A stretch of DNA of 16,384 nucleotides from JBMNNS01 sp050942625 (lineage in GTDB: Bacteria > Bacillota > Dethiobacteria > DTU022 > UBA8154): positions 1-16,384 of the forward strand of contig JBMNNS010000034.1 of the NCBI GenBank assembly GCA_050942625.1, given 5' to 3'. The translations under genes and the position numbers were made by a program. The notes below the pieces were generated by a model. The model saw only the letters and a program-made list of their open reading frames with translations, searched no databases and was not told where the DNA came from. Of the stretch, positions 6,071 to 13,115 are shown piece after piece (within the stretch, counting starts at the first letter, position 1; every line of letters begins with the position of its first letter).

Positions 6071-7378
6071 CGTTGCCCCGCCTACACTTTTGTTTACATC
6101 CGCTGGAGATTGGGAGTTTAGCCAAAAGACAGATTCATATTCAGGCCAACCTACATTACCGAAAGCTACGCCCATATCTTTTACTGGCGACTTGGTCTTG
6201 GCCTTTGTATACCATAAATATATAAATTCTCCTCCAGCACCCTTATTTAAATCTATCCCAATTCTAGTATAAGGAACATTGTTGGCATTGTGGCTGATCG
6301 TTGTGGTAATTGATGGAGCGCCACTGCCAGTATATTCCATAAAGAAATCAGTGATAGCATCATCGGCGTTCTCACCAAGCTTATAGCACAAATAGATATA
6401 ATCTCCACCAGCACCAGCATTTAAGTCAGCATTAATCAGTTGATATCCGGCAGGGCATTGAGCTCTCGCAGCAAACTCATTACCAGCAGCAACAAAAGTA
6501 ACATCTACTACATATTTCTCCACAGGCCACTTATTATAGTTTGCCATGGAAATATTCATTTTTTCAAACTCTGCTTTAAGGTAAGCAGCCCTTGCCGAAT
6601 CGCTGCAAAGCTCCCAGATGGGTACGAGAGGCCTGGTGGTGGTATTGCCGAATTCGACTAGATTTCCATGTTCTTCCAAGGTTTTTTCCCATTTCTCCAA
6701 TAAACTAGGGTCATTTTTTAATGAGCCTGAATTTATGATAAATTCTCCGCCATAGCATTTAAAGTTCTCGTCTTTACTGCTTTCATACTCAGATCTATTC
6801 TGGACATTTTGATATGACCCGCTTCCGGATGCTTTTGCTATTAAAGCGTTGAAATCAGCTTTTGCTGCCATTTTAAAGTTTTCAAAACTGGTGGATGCTC
6901 TTGAACTGGCAGTAATGCTATAGTCAATCCTTCCGCCAGTAATTGCATCTACCAGTACATAATGTCCAAAGGTAGCAAATACTGTTTTTGCCGGGATATT
7001 TTTATCATTTATCATCTGCTTGGCATTCGGCAAAAGATAATTCTTTAAATTGGTAGTTCCATCAATATATACGCCATACTTCTTAACTATCCATCTATGA
7101 GTTGCGAAATAGTTGTCCAGTTGCTCAGTCCGACTTGATTCAAAATTCACTTTAACTGATCCGCCAAAACCGAGGTAATTTCCTGAAGCACTTAAGGCAG
7201 TTGACATTTGACTGCTGTATGACCTGATGGATCTCGCGGTAATTGAATCATCATAACCATGGTCATAACGTATAGCCTCTACCTTTTGGTCTTGCAGGAG
7301 TTTTTCAATATCCAATACTGGTTGTTTCAATGAATCCACATGTGCATATTTGTCAAAGACATTATATCCTCTGCCCAA
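6047..7378 (-). CDS. MACPF-domain (perforin-like) protein with C-terminal MABP-like repeats
   Basis: 443 codons. The first two thirds are a membrane-attack-complex/perforin domain. The family signature (Y/F-G-T/x-H-Y then GG) appears as FGHYVLVDAITGGRIDYS at about residues 137-154, preceded by FATHRWIVKKYGVYI, with a Ser/Thr-rich possible transmembrane-hairpin region before it (residues 45-90) and CYGGE near 208. Two related blocks at the C-terminus (INADLNAGAGGDYIYLCYKL at about 315-334, IGIDLNKGAGGEFIYLWYTK at about 373-392) look like MABP-type membrane-binding repeats. Together they suggest a pore-forming protein that docks on membranes. No signal peptide is seen, so release by lysis or intracellular use is likely. 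The start is unclear. TTG 7376-7378 has no close ribosome site, while the frame stays open to ATT 7394-7396, just behind GGAGAGGAAAAGGAC, giving IPTVTRLGRGYNVF. An ancestral ATG may have been lost. A terminator follows. Confidence 0.88.
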   Translation of the reverse strand: MGRGYNVFDKYAHVDSLKQPVLDIEKLLQDQKVEAIRYDHGYDDSITARSIRSYSSQMSTALSASGNYLGFGGSVKVNFESSRTEQLDNYFATHRWIVKKYGVYIDGTTNLKNYLLPNAKQMINDKNIPAKTVFATFGHYVLVDAITGGRIDYSITASSRASTSFENFKMAAKADFNALIAKASGSGSYQNVQNRSEYESSKDENFKCYGGEFIINSGSLKNDPSLLEKWEKTLEEHGNLVEFGNTTTRPLVPIWELCSDSARAAYLKAEFEKMNISMANYNKWPVEKYVVDVTFVAAGNEFAARAQCPAGYQLINADLNAGAGGDYIYLCYKLGENADDAITDFFMEYTGSGAPSITTTISHNANNVPYTRIGIDLNKGAGGEFIYLWYTKAKTKSPVKDMGVAFGNVGWPEYESVFWLNSQSPADVNKSVGGATIIIKYKR

Positions 7379-7403
7379 GCGCGTTACTGTAGGAATGTCC
7401 TTT

Positions 7404-8006
7404 TCCTCTCCTGCTTATACCGCCCTCGCTCGGACTCATACTTTATGCGATATTGTCGGAGTTATCAATTGTTAAAGTTTTTTAGCCGGGCTTATTCCCG
7501 GCATTTTGCTAAGCGTGTTTTTCCTGCTGTATGCTTATTTCATTGGCTGCTCCAGTTTAAAAGCAGGAGCCAGCCGTCCGGCGCCGTCTGAGAAACGTTC
7601 TTTGAGTGGCTTTATTATGCTGTTGCCGGTAGGGATATGTCTTATACCGTTATTCGGTCTGTATGCAGGGGTCTTTACACCCACGGAAGCTGCCGCGGCA
7701 GGTGTTTTGGCCGCTTTCATTATGGCTGCGTCATGGACTCCGGTATGGAGGCGTTCCATAGCATCGGTAGTAAAAAATTCATTATCACAAACGTTGCATA
7801 CCACGTCCATGTTGGGATTGATTTTAATAAGCACTGTTATTTTTCATCGTTTTATCAATTTGACAGCTTTACCTGTGACTCTGGCCAATTTCGTAACTGC
7901 CCCGACCTTATCCCCCGTAATCATTCTGGTTATCCTTTGTCTGGTTTATGTTCTGCTGGTTTACTTTTTAGAACCGCTAACCGTGATAGTAATCGGTTTA
8001 CCGTAA
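7404..8006 (+). pseudogene. TRAP transporter large permease DctM, truncated and frameshifted remnant
   Basis: Two frames join into typical DctM sequence. Bases 7411-7482 read LLIPPSLGLILYAILSELSI then VKVF; after one missing T in the T-run at 7478-7483 the next frame reads LAGLIPGILLSVFFLLYAYF, later LLPVGICLIPLFGLYAGVFT followed by PTEAAAAGVLAAF, a DctM hallmark. It continues through several membrane helices to FLEPLTVIVIGLP and TAA at 8004. A full protein has about 425 residues; only about 200 are here. The N-terminal half is missing exactly where the MACPF gene begins, and the last helices are lost, although VKVFRHFRPNIF in another frame (about 8005-8040) may be a trace of them. DctP/DctQ partners are absent. 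It cannot be functional. Confidence 0.8.
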
Positions 8007-8068
8007 AAGTGTTCAGGCATTTCCGGCCCAATATATTTCTAAACATGGAAATATGTTGAAAACTGTAG

Positions 8069-8148
8069 TATAATAAAAAACAGTTGGAACCCTTGGCGGG
8101 AACCAATTTTAACAAATAATATTAAAAAATTAAGGGAGGATTTTAGTT
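8069..8148 (+). promoter_or_regulatory. possible promoter and leader of the S-layer-like gene
   Basis: A perfect -10 hexamer TATAAT (8069-8074) lies 75 bp before the SLH gene; the -35 (TGGAAA, 17 bp upstream) is poor. The leader can form TTGG/CCAA plus CCC/GGG stems around 8085-8107. GGGAGG at about 8133-8138 is the ribosome site. Confidence 0.4.
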
Positions 8149-9687
8149 ATGTTTAAAAAATCGCTTATTCTATTGTTTTGTCTGATGCTGGTTATGCCCA
8201 CAGCGGTCCTGGCGGAGGGTGATCTGCCCGTTTTGGAAAAGCCTGTGAGTTTGACAGTTCGTTACGGCGGGAACAATGACCTGATACTTCGCTTGACTCA
8301 ACCCAACAGTATAATGGAATACATTAATAGAGAAGATAACGTTTGGATATTATATGAACTTGACTTCAAGATTAATGACGGTCCCTGGAAATTCAATAAA
8401 AACTGGGATGGAGTCATCGTCGAGGAGGATGTCATTAGCTATTATGAGAACTTATATGACAAAATGAATGTCGTGGGCTTCCTTAATAATATTGCCCATG
8501 ACGAAAGGAATGCCATAGACCTTCCGATATTCCCCTGGAATCTTGGGGTGGAGTCCTTTGACCTGCAAAACAACACCTATTCCTTCCGTTTTCGCTACGT
8601 TTACGAATATGGTGCCGAGGATCCCGCTACCGGAGAATGGGGGTACAAGGTTATTACTTCACCCTATTCCGAAATAGCATCAATCGGCAAGAGTCAGGGC
8701 GGCGCGATTCCTGACAAGCTGGAGACTCCTTCCAACCTGGCGGGAGAACTGAAAACCCGGGAGAATGGCCAGCCTTATTTTCGTTTCACCCTTAAAATAC
8801 CGCAAAGCGTAGAGGATGCAAACAAGGTGACTCAGGTGTGGACCAAGCTGGACTGGAAAATCGGCAGCGGAAAATGGGCGACTGAGGTTGCCGGAGTGGA
8901 GCCTTTTGAAAAAGCAGACAGGATGCTTACGGATAATTTGGAAGTGGATCCCATTGATGAAGGCGGCTGGGAAGAGGTAGACATCAAGAAAAACACTTAC
9001 TATTTCCGTGCATATTTTGAATTGCAAAAGCCGAATGGCTCCATCGTGAGATCGCCCTTTTCAAATATAGTAGAAATAGGTACGCCGGCTTTCTACAGCG
9101 GTGCGTCCGACTGGGCGAAGCCGGAGCTTAAAAAAGCTTATGACCTGGGACTTATCCCTGCCATATTAAAGGGCGCCGATATGAGCAAGCCGATCACCCG
9201 CGAGGAGTTCGCCGAGCTTGCGGTAGTGCTCTATGAAAAGGTTACGGGCAAAAAAAGCGAGCCGGTTTCTCCCAACCCCTTTACGGATACGACAAATCCG
9301 CAGATACTGAAGGCCTATAACCTTGGTATCACCGCGGGAACCTCCCAAACCACCTTTTCGCCGAAGGTTCTAATCAACCGGGAGCAATGTGCAACCATGC
9401 TCTTCAAGGCAATTAAAGCCATTCATCCTCAAGGTGATTACAGCGTAGCAGGCGTTAAGGATTTCCCCGACCAGAAGCATATTTCAAGCTGGGCGGTCGA
9501 AGCGACAAAATATATGAGTAAAATGGGCATTATTACCGGCGACGCTCAGGGCAATTTTATGCCCAAGGCAACCACACCGGCCCAGGAGGCCGCCGGATAC
9601 GGCATGGCGGCTAGGGAACAGGCCATAGCTTTATCGCTCAGAACACATGAGAAAATGCCGGAAATTAAAGCCTCCCAGCGCGGATAA
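8149..9687 (+). CDS. S-layer homology (SLH) domain surface protein
   Basis: 512 residues, starting at ATG behind GGGAGGATTTTAGTT. A Sec signal peptide (MFKKSLILLFCLMLVMPTAV, cleavage after LAE) is followed by two similar extracellular beta-domains: about 27-180 (SLTVRYGGNNDLILRLTQP) and about 190-310 (LAGELKTRENGQPYFRFTLK), each with a W-x-x-x-D-x-K-I-x-x-G-x-W block and ending in 'SPFSNIVEIG/SPYSEIASIG'. Three SLH motifs then follow: about 315-365 (DWAKPELKKAYDLGLIP), 376-430 (ILKAYNLGITAGTSQTTFSP) and 440-492 (WAVEATKYMSKMGIITGDAQ). SLH motifs bind pyruvylated secondary cell-wall polymer, so the protein decorates the cell surface. After the stop, another frame reads on as a Ser/Pro-rich linker (see the following feature), so the C-terminus is probably shortened by a frameshift. 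Expression is probably monocistronic: a promoter-like TATAAT before and a terminator behind. Confidence 0.9.
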   Translation: MFKKSLILLFCLMLVMPTAVLAEGDLPVLEKPVSLTVRYGGNNDLILRLTQPNSIMEYINREDNVWILYELDFKINDGPWKFNKNWDGVIVEEDVISYYENLYDKMNVVGFLNNIAHDERNAIDLPIFPWNLGVESFDLQNNTYSFRFRYVYEYGAEDPATGEWGYKVITSPYSEIASIGKSQGGAIPDKLETPSNLAGELKTRENGQPYFRFTLKIPQSVEDANKVTQVWTKLDWKIGSGKWATEVAGVEPFEKADRMLTDNLEVDPIDEGGWEEVDIKKNTYYFRAYFELQKPNGSIVRSPFSNIVEIGTPAFYSGASDWAKPELKKAYDLGLIPAILKGADMSKPITREEFAELAVVLYEKVTGKKSEPVSPNPFTDTTNPQILKAYNLGITAGTSQTTFSPKVLINREQCATMLFKAIKAIHPQGDYSVAGVKDFPDQKHISSWAVEATKYMSKMGIITGDAQGNFMPKATTPAQEAAGYGMAAREQAIALSLRTHEKMPEIKASQRG

Positions 9688-9827
9688 TTCCAATTCCGGC
9701 GCCAAAGCGGATGAAACAACTAGCCCCAGCCCCGGCGCCAGTGCCTCTCCCGAGTCAAATCTGTGAATTTGAACTCCCGCCGGGGATGACGGTTGATGAA
9801 GATATCACCGTGACCATTACGGAGTAA
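9682..9827 (+). pseudogene. frameshifted former C-terminus of the SLH protein
   Basis: One base off the SLH frame, the DNA reads DNSNSGAKADETTSPSPGAS then ASPESNL and TGA. After a second shift it reads EFELPPGMTVDEDITVTITE and TAA at 9825-9827. A Ser/Pro linker followed by an acidic beta-rich end is what one expects behind SLH motifs of longer surface proteins. Two frameshifts separate these pieces from the intact part. Being out of frame, they are not translated with the main product. Confidence 0.5.
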
Positions 9828-9937
9828 ATCTGAAGCACCGGAGGGAAAACCGGAGTCTCTGCAGAACTCCGGCTCCCGGGTTGATAAATCCGGTGCGCAG
9901 TCATGCGTGAAGTAATAAACCTTGACTGGACTATTTA

Positions 9938-9970
9938 GGGCTATTGGAAATTCTCCAGTAGCCCTTTTCT
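9938..9970 (+). terminator. intrinsic terminator of the SLH gene
   Basis: GGGCTATTGGA pairs with TCCAGTAGCCC (one G-T pair) around a short AT loop, ending at 9964 and followed by TTTTCTT. It is the first strong terminator after the SLH gene and its frameshifted tail. Confidence 0.8.
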
Positions 9971-10007
9971 TGTGTTGGCAAATTCCCATGTTTTGTAGGG
10001 TTGATGG

Positions 10008-10046
10008 ATGCCCATTTTATCGTGCTTTATGGGCATACTCTTTTTT
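10008..10046 (+). terminator. second terminator-like hairpin
   Basis: ATGCCCAT (10008-10015) pairs with ATGGGCAT (10029-10036) around a 13-nt loop; ACTC and six T residues follow. It lies just beyond the end of the oppositely oriented DUF2935 remnant. Confidence 0.5.
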
Positions 10047-10071
10047 AATAAATTTCCATTTTCCGGTACTA

Positions 10072-10446
10072 TTATCCGCTACAAAAATCACGTGCAGTTT
10101 CTAATAAGTTACGAACCATCAGTAACTCTTCAGCCTCGGCAAGAAGCGTGCGTTCGGAAGGATCTAGCAGGTGTACTATAAATTCTATATGTTCTTTCAT
10201 GATGCGAAGCCAGAATACTGAACTTATCAAGATTGCACGCAATGGGTCTTTATGCGCTGGGGGGTTCACTATAATGTCCAGGAAGTGGATCGCTTCACGG
10301 GTAATGTGATCAACAAATAATGGTAATATTGAAGCTCGCAATTTACACTCCAGCATCAATCTCAAGACACGGCGTTTGAAATCAATCAATGCTTTAACAG
10401 CTTTTATGATAGATCTTAATAAGCTATGATCGATTATGGCTGCTCG
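10072..10446 (-). pseudogene. DUF2935 protein, C-terminal half only
   Basis: From the in-frame TAG at 10447-10449 to TAA at 10072, the frame reads IIKAVKALIDFKRRVLRLML, then LPLFVDHITREAIHFLDIIV, and later FWLRIMKEHIEFIVHLLDPS, the helical pattern of DUF2935 (paired four-helix units with conserved H/E residues that suggest a di-metal site; common in sporulating Firmicutes). A full protein has about 260-280 residues; here only about the last 120 remain and there is no plausible start (TTG 10389 is internal and lacks a ribosome site). The breakpoint is near 10440, where unrelated plus-strand coding-like sequence begins. Confidence 0.65.
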
Positions 10447-10576
10447 CTATGTAACGGAAAAAAAGTTGTTACAAACACTATATTGGAATTTTTGGCCTTC
10501 TTTTTTCCGCAGAGATGAAATTAGCCCAATGCTGCTGCCGGAATACCGGGAGCAGGTAACAGGTAAAAGCAGATAG
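10436..10576 (+). CDS. short coding-like frame, unrecognised fragment
   Basis: ATG 10436 to TAG 10574 gives 46 residues: MARYVTEKKLLQTLYWNFWP then SFFRRDEISPMLLPEYREQV and TGKSR. The composition (aromatic-rich helix, then charged segment) looks like real protein rather than random translation, but no family is recognised and no ribosome site precedes the ATG. It starts exactly where the DUF2935 remnant ends on the other strand, so it may be the tail of another truncated gene. Confidence 0.3.
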   Translation: MAARYVTEKKLLQTLYWNFWPSFFRRDEISPMLLPEYREQVTGKSR

Positions 10577-10716
10577 ATGAATTTTGTACTATTGTCTGGG
10601 GGAAAATGGGGTTGTAGAAGAGTATCTAAAAAGACCCTGGAATGTGTCCAGCATCAATTCTTATATCCATAACAAAATAAAAAAAGCGCCTCATGGGCAG
10701 CTATCATTCACTGTTT

Positions 10717-11220
10717 TTAAACCACATAGACAATTGGAATACCTTTTAGTTTCTTCTCAAGCTGTTCCCTTAAAAACTGTTCGCCCATGGCTTTTACATC
10801 TTCCCGATAGCAGTATTTCCCCCGGCCTCGACCTGTCATAAGGGATTTGTCAAACAACTCCACTGCTTTCGGAAATGCCTCCCGGTTAATGGCCCGATGT
10901 ACATAGCTGTATGTCATGAAGATAATTTCAATAAACAGTTGAAGTTTTGCTTTTTGCGAAAGCCCGTCGGATAGCTGCTCAATAAGCCTGGTGTAGAGCT
11001 CCCTCCAGTTATCCCCCATTACTACCGGAGCGATCAGTATCCCAACCTTGTATCCTGCGTCACACATACGGTTGAGGGCACTGATTCTCGCTTCCAGAGA
11101 AGCTGTTCCAAACTCTACTTTCCTGATGATCTCCTCCGGGTTGACGCTCATACGCACAATGATTTTACCCCTGTGTTCCAGCCCCAGGAACGGTTCAGAG
11201 AAACAAGTAAAAAGTATGCC
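10717..11220 (-). pseudogene. splB: spore photoproduct lyase, C-terminal half (inactive remnant)
   Basis: The frame from about 11220 reads FSEPFLGLEHRGKIIVRMSV then NPEEIIRKVEFGTASLEARI, AGYKVGILIAPVV, IFMTYSYVHRAINREAFP and LMTGRGRGKYCYRED. This is the C-terminal half of the radical-SAM enzyme that repairs spore photoproduct in germinating spores, including the conserved SYVHRAIN-type segment. The N-terminal half, which carries the CxxxCxxC motif for the [4Fe-4S] cluster, is missing: a stop lies about 25 codons upstream and an unrelated plus-strand frame starts at 11221. About 165 of roughly 345 residues remain. It ends at TAA 10717. Without the cluster it cannot be catalytic; an intact copy should exist elsewhere if the organism makes spores. 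Confidence 0.8.
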
Positions 11221-11385
11221 ATGAACAAGATTCGTGCCGCGCTCTACGGCCTGGCCACAGGAGTGCTGCTTTTTGGTTTTTTTGTATCAGCCGCCGCCTA
11301 TTTCGCCGTCGAAGAATCTTTTGTACCAGTCGCCTCGTTAATGGTATTTTTCTTGCCAGGATTTGGGCGCTTAAGTAAAACCTAA
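11221..11385 (+). CDS. small two-helix membrane protein or fragment
   Basis: ATG 11221 to the TAA ending at 11385 gives 54 residues: MNKIRAALYGLATGVLLFGF, FVSAAAYFAVEESFVPVASL, then MVFFLPGFGRLSKT. It has two hydrophobic segments (about 7-27 and 34-47) and GC-rich third codon positions, as in real genes here. The upstream sequence lacks a good ribosome site (GAAACAAGTAAAAAGTATGCC), and the frame is open before the ATG into the SplB remnant. It may be the end of a gene cut at the same breakpoint that truncated splB, or a genuine small membrane protein. No family is recognised. Confidence 0.4.
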   Translation: MNKIRAALYGLATGVLLFGFFVSAAAYFAVEESFVPVASLMVFFLPGFGRLSKT

Positions 11386-11439
11386 AACTTGCCTCTTTTC
11401 CTATTCCTTAAAATGACTTTACCGGTTTTCTTCCTAACT

Positions 11440-12147
11440 TTACTCCTTTACTTTTACTTCTATTCCCCCCATTAAAGCTCTACTATAAATTTTTACCACA
11501 GCCCTGCCGGAATTTTTCCCTTCATGCCTATATGAGCAAGAACCGATAATACCCCCGCTGCCCTCTCCCATGAAATCCACCCCACCAAGGATGGCTGTTC
11601 CGTCACATATGACCGTAAGATTGGGTGGAACGATAATATCTATCCCTCCCATCACGGCTATACAGCTCAGTAAATACTCTTTTTCTTCCATCTCGGCCTT
11701 ACGAAGGTCCAGATCGATCCCTCCCATAAAGGCCCAGTAGTTACCGCTTTCCAGCTTCCACCTTTCTTTTGTCTTTTCTACCCCGCCCAGAAAGGCAATA
11801 TTATTTTTCCCCCCGGAAAGAGGCCCTTTTATAAGGCTTATCCCGGCCAAAATAATAATTACAGGCCAAATTATTCGCCAGAAAGAAGCCATATCGAAAG
11901 ACAAGAACCCCAAATTCCTTCCTAAAAACACAAGTCCGAGAATCAACAAGATACTACCTGAGAGCAGGCTTCCGCCCCCTCTGCTTCTCAGCGCCAATAT
12001 ATTGGCTCCCCAAAGCACCAGCAGCAGAGGCCAGTAAGTTCTTAAAATTTCCCCGATGTTGATATTTGTAACTCCCAAATTGTTAAAAAGCAGCATAAGA
12101 CCTAACGCAATTAAGACGCCGCCAATCCACCAGTTACTTTTAGACAT
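11440..12147 (-). CDS. LiaF-like envelope-stress membrane protein (DUF5668 plus C-terminal beta domain)
   Basis: 235 residues. The N-terminal half carries two copies of the LiaI/LiaF transmembrane hairpin: WWIGGVLIALGLMLLFNNLG with YWPLLLVLWGANILAL, and SILLILGLVFLGRNLGFLSF with IIWPVIIILAGISLI. The C-terminal half has a stacked beta repeat with regularly spaced GG turns (AFLGGV, AFMGGIDLDL, AVMGGIDIIVPP, AILGGVDF, ALMGGIEVKVKE), characteristic of the cell-wall-active antibiotic response domain. LiaF restrains a LiaSR-type two-component system and senses membrane damage; orphan homologues like this one (no liaS/liaR in view) are common and their role is less clear. The start is ATG 12147 behind AGAAGATGAAAA. 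The proximal neighbours are fragments, so it appears to stand alone. Confidence 0.88.
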   Translation of the reverse strand: MSKSNWWIGGVLIALGLMLLFNNLGVTNINIGEILRTYWPLLLVLWGANILALRSRGGGSLLSGSILLILGLVFLGRNLGFLSFDMASFWRIIWPVIIILAGISLIKGPLSGGKNNIAFLGGVEKTKERWKLESGNYWAFMGGIDLDLRKAEMEEKEYLLSCIAVMGGIDIIVPPNLTVICDGTAILGGVDFMGEGSGGIIGSCSYRHEGKNSGRAVVKIYSRALMGGIEVKVKE

Positions 12148-12187
12148 TTTTTCATCTTCTTTCTGGTATATTCTTTTTCGGGCTCAG

Positions 12188-12346
12188 TTAAAGCCCTGCC
12201 TTTTTGCCGGCCAGATGTTTCACCTGGGCGGTAAGATTTAAGAGATAGGGAATTTCAGGTTGCTTGGGTTTATCTATATCGAATGGGCGAAAAGTGCCGT
12301 CAAGCAATTGGGATGAATCGTTGAGCGTCTTTGTTGAGCTTTGCAA
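12188..12346 (-). pseudogene. C-terminal fragment of an unidentified protein
   Basis: Between a TGA at 12347-12349 and TAA at 12188-12190, the minus strand reads LQSSTKTLNDSSQLLDGTFR, then PFDIDKPKQPEIPYLLNLTA and QVKHLAGKKAGL. It is polar, well balanced and convincingly protein-like, with a basic tail, but no start codon with a ribosome site precedes it. It is probably the end of a gene whose front part was lost near 12350. I do not recognise the family. Confidence 0.4.
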
Positions 12347-12410
12347 TCAACTTTAGCGCTCCTGGTTTTTTCAGTATTTGAGCTGTTTTTGGAGAGGCTG
12401 CTGTATCAAG

Positions 12411-12809
12411 TTATTTGCTGTTATTTGTTACTTCGTATATTGAACCTTCACGTCTATAGCCTTGTTTTTTATAGTATTCATCAACATCGGACATTACATA
12501 AACAATCTGATTCGGGTAATCTTTATAGATACGCTCTATAAGCTTTCGGCCGATATTTTTCCCTCTATGTTCCGGACTGACAAGTAAATCGCATACATAG
12601 ATATAGAAGTCGCAATCATTAACAGAGCGCGAATACCCACAGAGGACATCTTCCTCATATGCTACATAAGTAATAGAATTTGCCAACGCAGCTCTATACT
12701 TTTCAGAAACCCCATCTGCCGAATAGCATGACCAGTCTTTACCTTCCTTTTCAATAAGTTTCATCAGTTTATCTTCATCTTCAGCTTTATTATACGGTTT
12801 TATCTTCAT
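12411..12809 (-). CDS. GNAT family N-acetyltransferase
   Basis: 132 residues from ATG 12809, with GAGGGG about 6 nt upstream. The acetyl-CoA-binding motif A is clear: VCDLLVSPEHRGKNIGRKLI (R-G-K-N-I-G-R fits Q/R-x-x-G-x-G/A), followed by YVMSDVDEYYKKQGYRREGS, the usual last strand with an aromatic pair and G-Y/F. The N-terminal part (IKPYNKAEDEDKLMKLIEKE; YVAYEEDVLCGYSR) has the beta1-alpha1 and beta2-3 pattern. It resembles small aminoglycoside- or amine-type acetyltransferases, but the acceptor cannot be told. It acts in the cytoplasm. It is transcribed away from the YozG/YoaS-like pair in the same orientation, about 70 bp behind it, with its own AT-rich leader. Confidence 0.88.
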   Translation of the reverse strand: MKIKPYNKAEDEDKLMKLIEKEGKDWSCYSADGVSEKYRAALANSITYVAYEEDVLCGYSRSVNDCDFYIYVCDLLVSPEHRGKNIGRKLIERIYKDYPNQIVYVMSDVDEYYKKQGYRREGSIYEVTNNSK

Positions 12810-12877
12810 AAAAACCCCTCAAAAATATCTATGCATAATCGTTCATATAATATCAATAAACCTATAATTAGAAAACT

Positions 12878-13102
12878 CTATAGATCAGACTCAGTCTTGT
12901 CAGGCTCATACTCCAGGATTTCTCCCGGCTGACAGTTTAGTTCCTTACATATCGCGTTTAGGGTCGAAAAGCGTATTGCTTTTATTTTCCCCGTCTTAAT
13001 GTTTGACAGGTTAACTATACTAATGCCGATCCTGTCGGCCAGCTCTTTTAATTGCATTTTTCGATCCGCCAGTACTCTATCCAACCTGAGAATAATGGCC
13101 AT
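12878..13102 (-). CDS. XRE-family HTH regulator, YozG-like
   Basis: 74 residues, ATG 13102 behind AGGGGGGAGGCAAT. An HTH fold fills the protein (LADRIGISIVNLSNIKTGKI, then FSTLNAICKELNCQPGEILE), as in the short Cro/C1-type YozG family that is encoded next to DUF2975 (YoaS) membrane proteins. It begins 13 bp after the stop of the DUF2975 gene, so both are one transcript. By analogy the pair may be a membrane sensor with a cytoplasmic regulator; that is inference. A palindrome at the promoter upstream (13754-13765) is a plausible operator. Confidence 0.9.
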   Translation of the reverse strand: MAIILRLDRVLADRKMQLKELADRIGISIVNLSNIKTGKIKAIRFSTLNAICKELNCQPGEILEYEPDKTESDL

Positions 13103-13115
13103 ATTGCCTCCCCCC

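Noticed and set aside
7535..8115. Several frames on both strands over the DctM remnant
   Set aside because: They are shadows of the TRAP permease frame, which carries the conserved PTEAAAAG and membrane pattern.
12300..12410. Minus-strand frame reading ALKLIAKLNKDAQRFIPIA
   Set aside because: It overlaps, in another frame, the longer protein-like fragment that ends at 12188; only one can be real and the longer one is more convincing.
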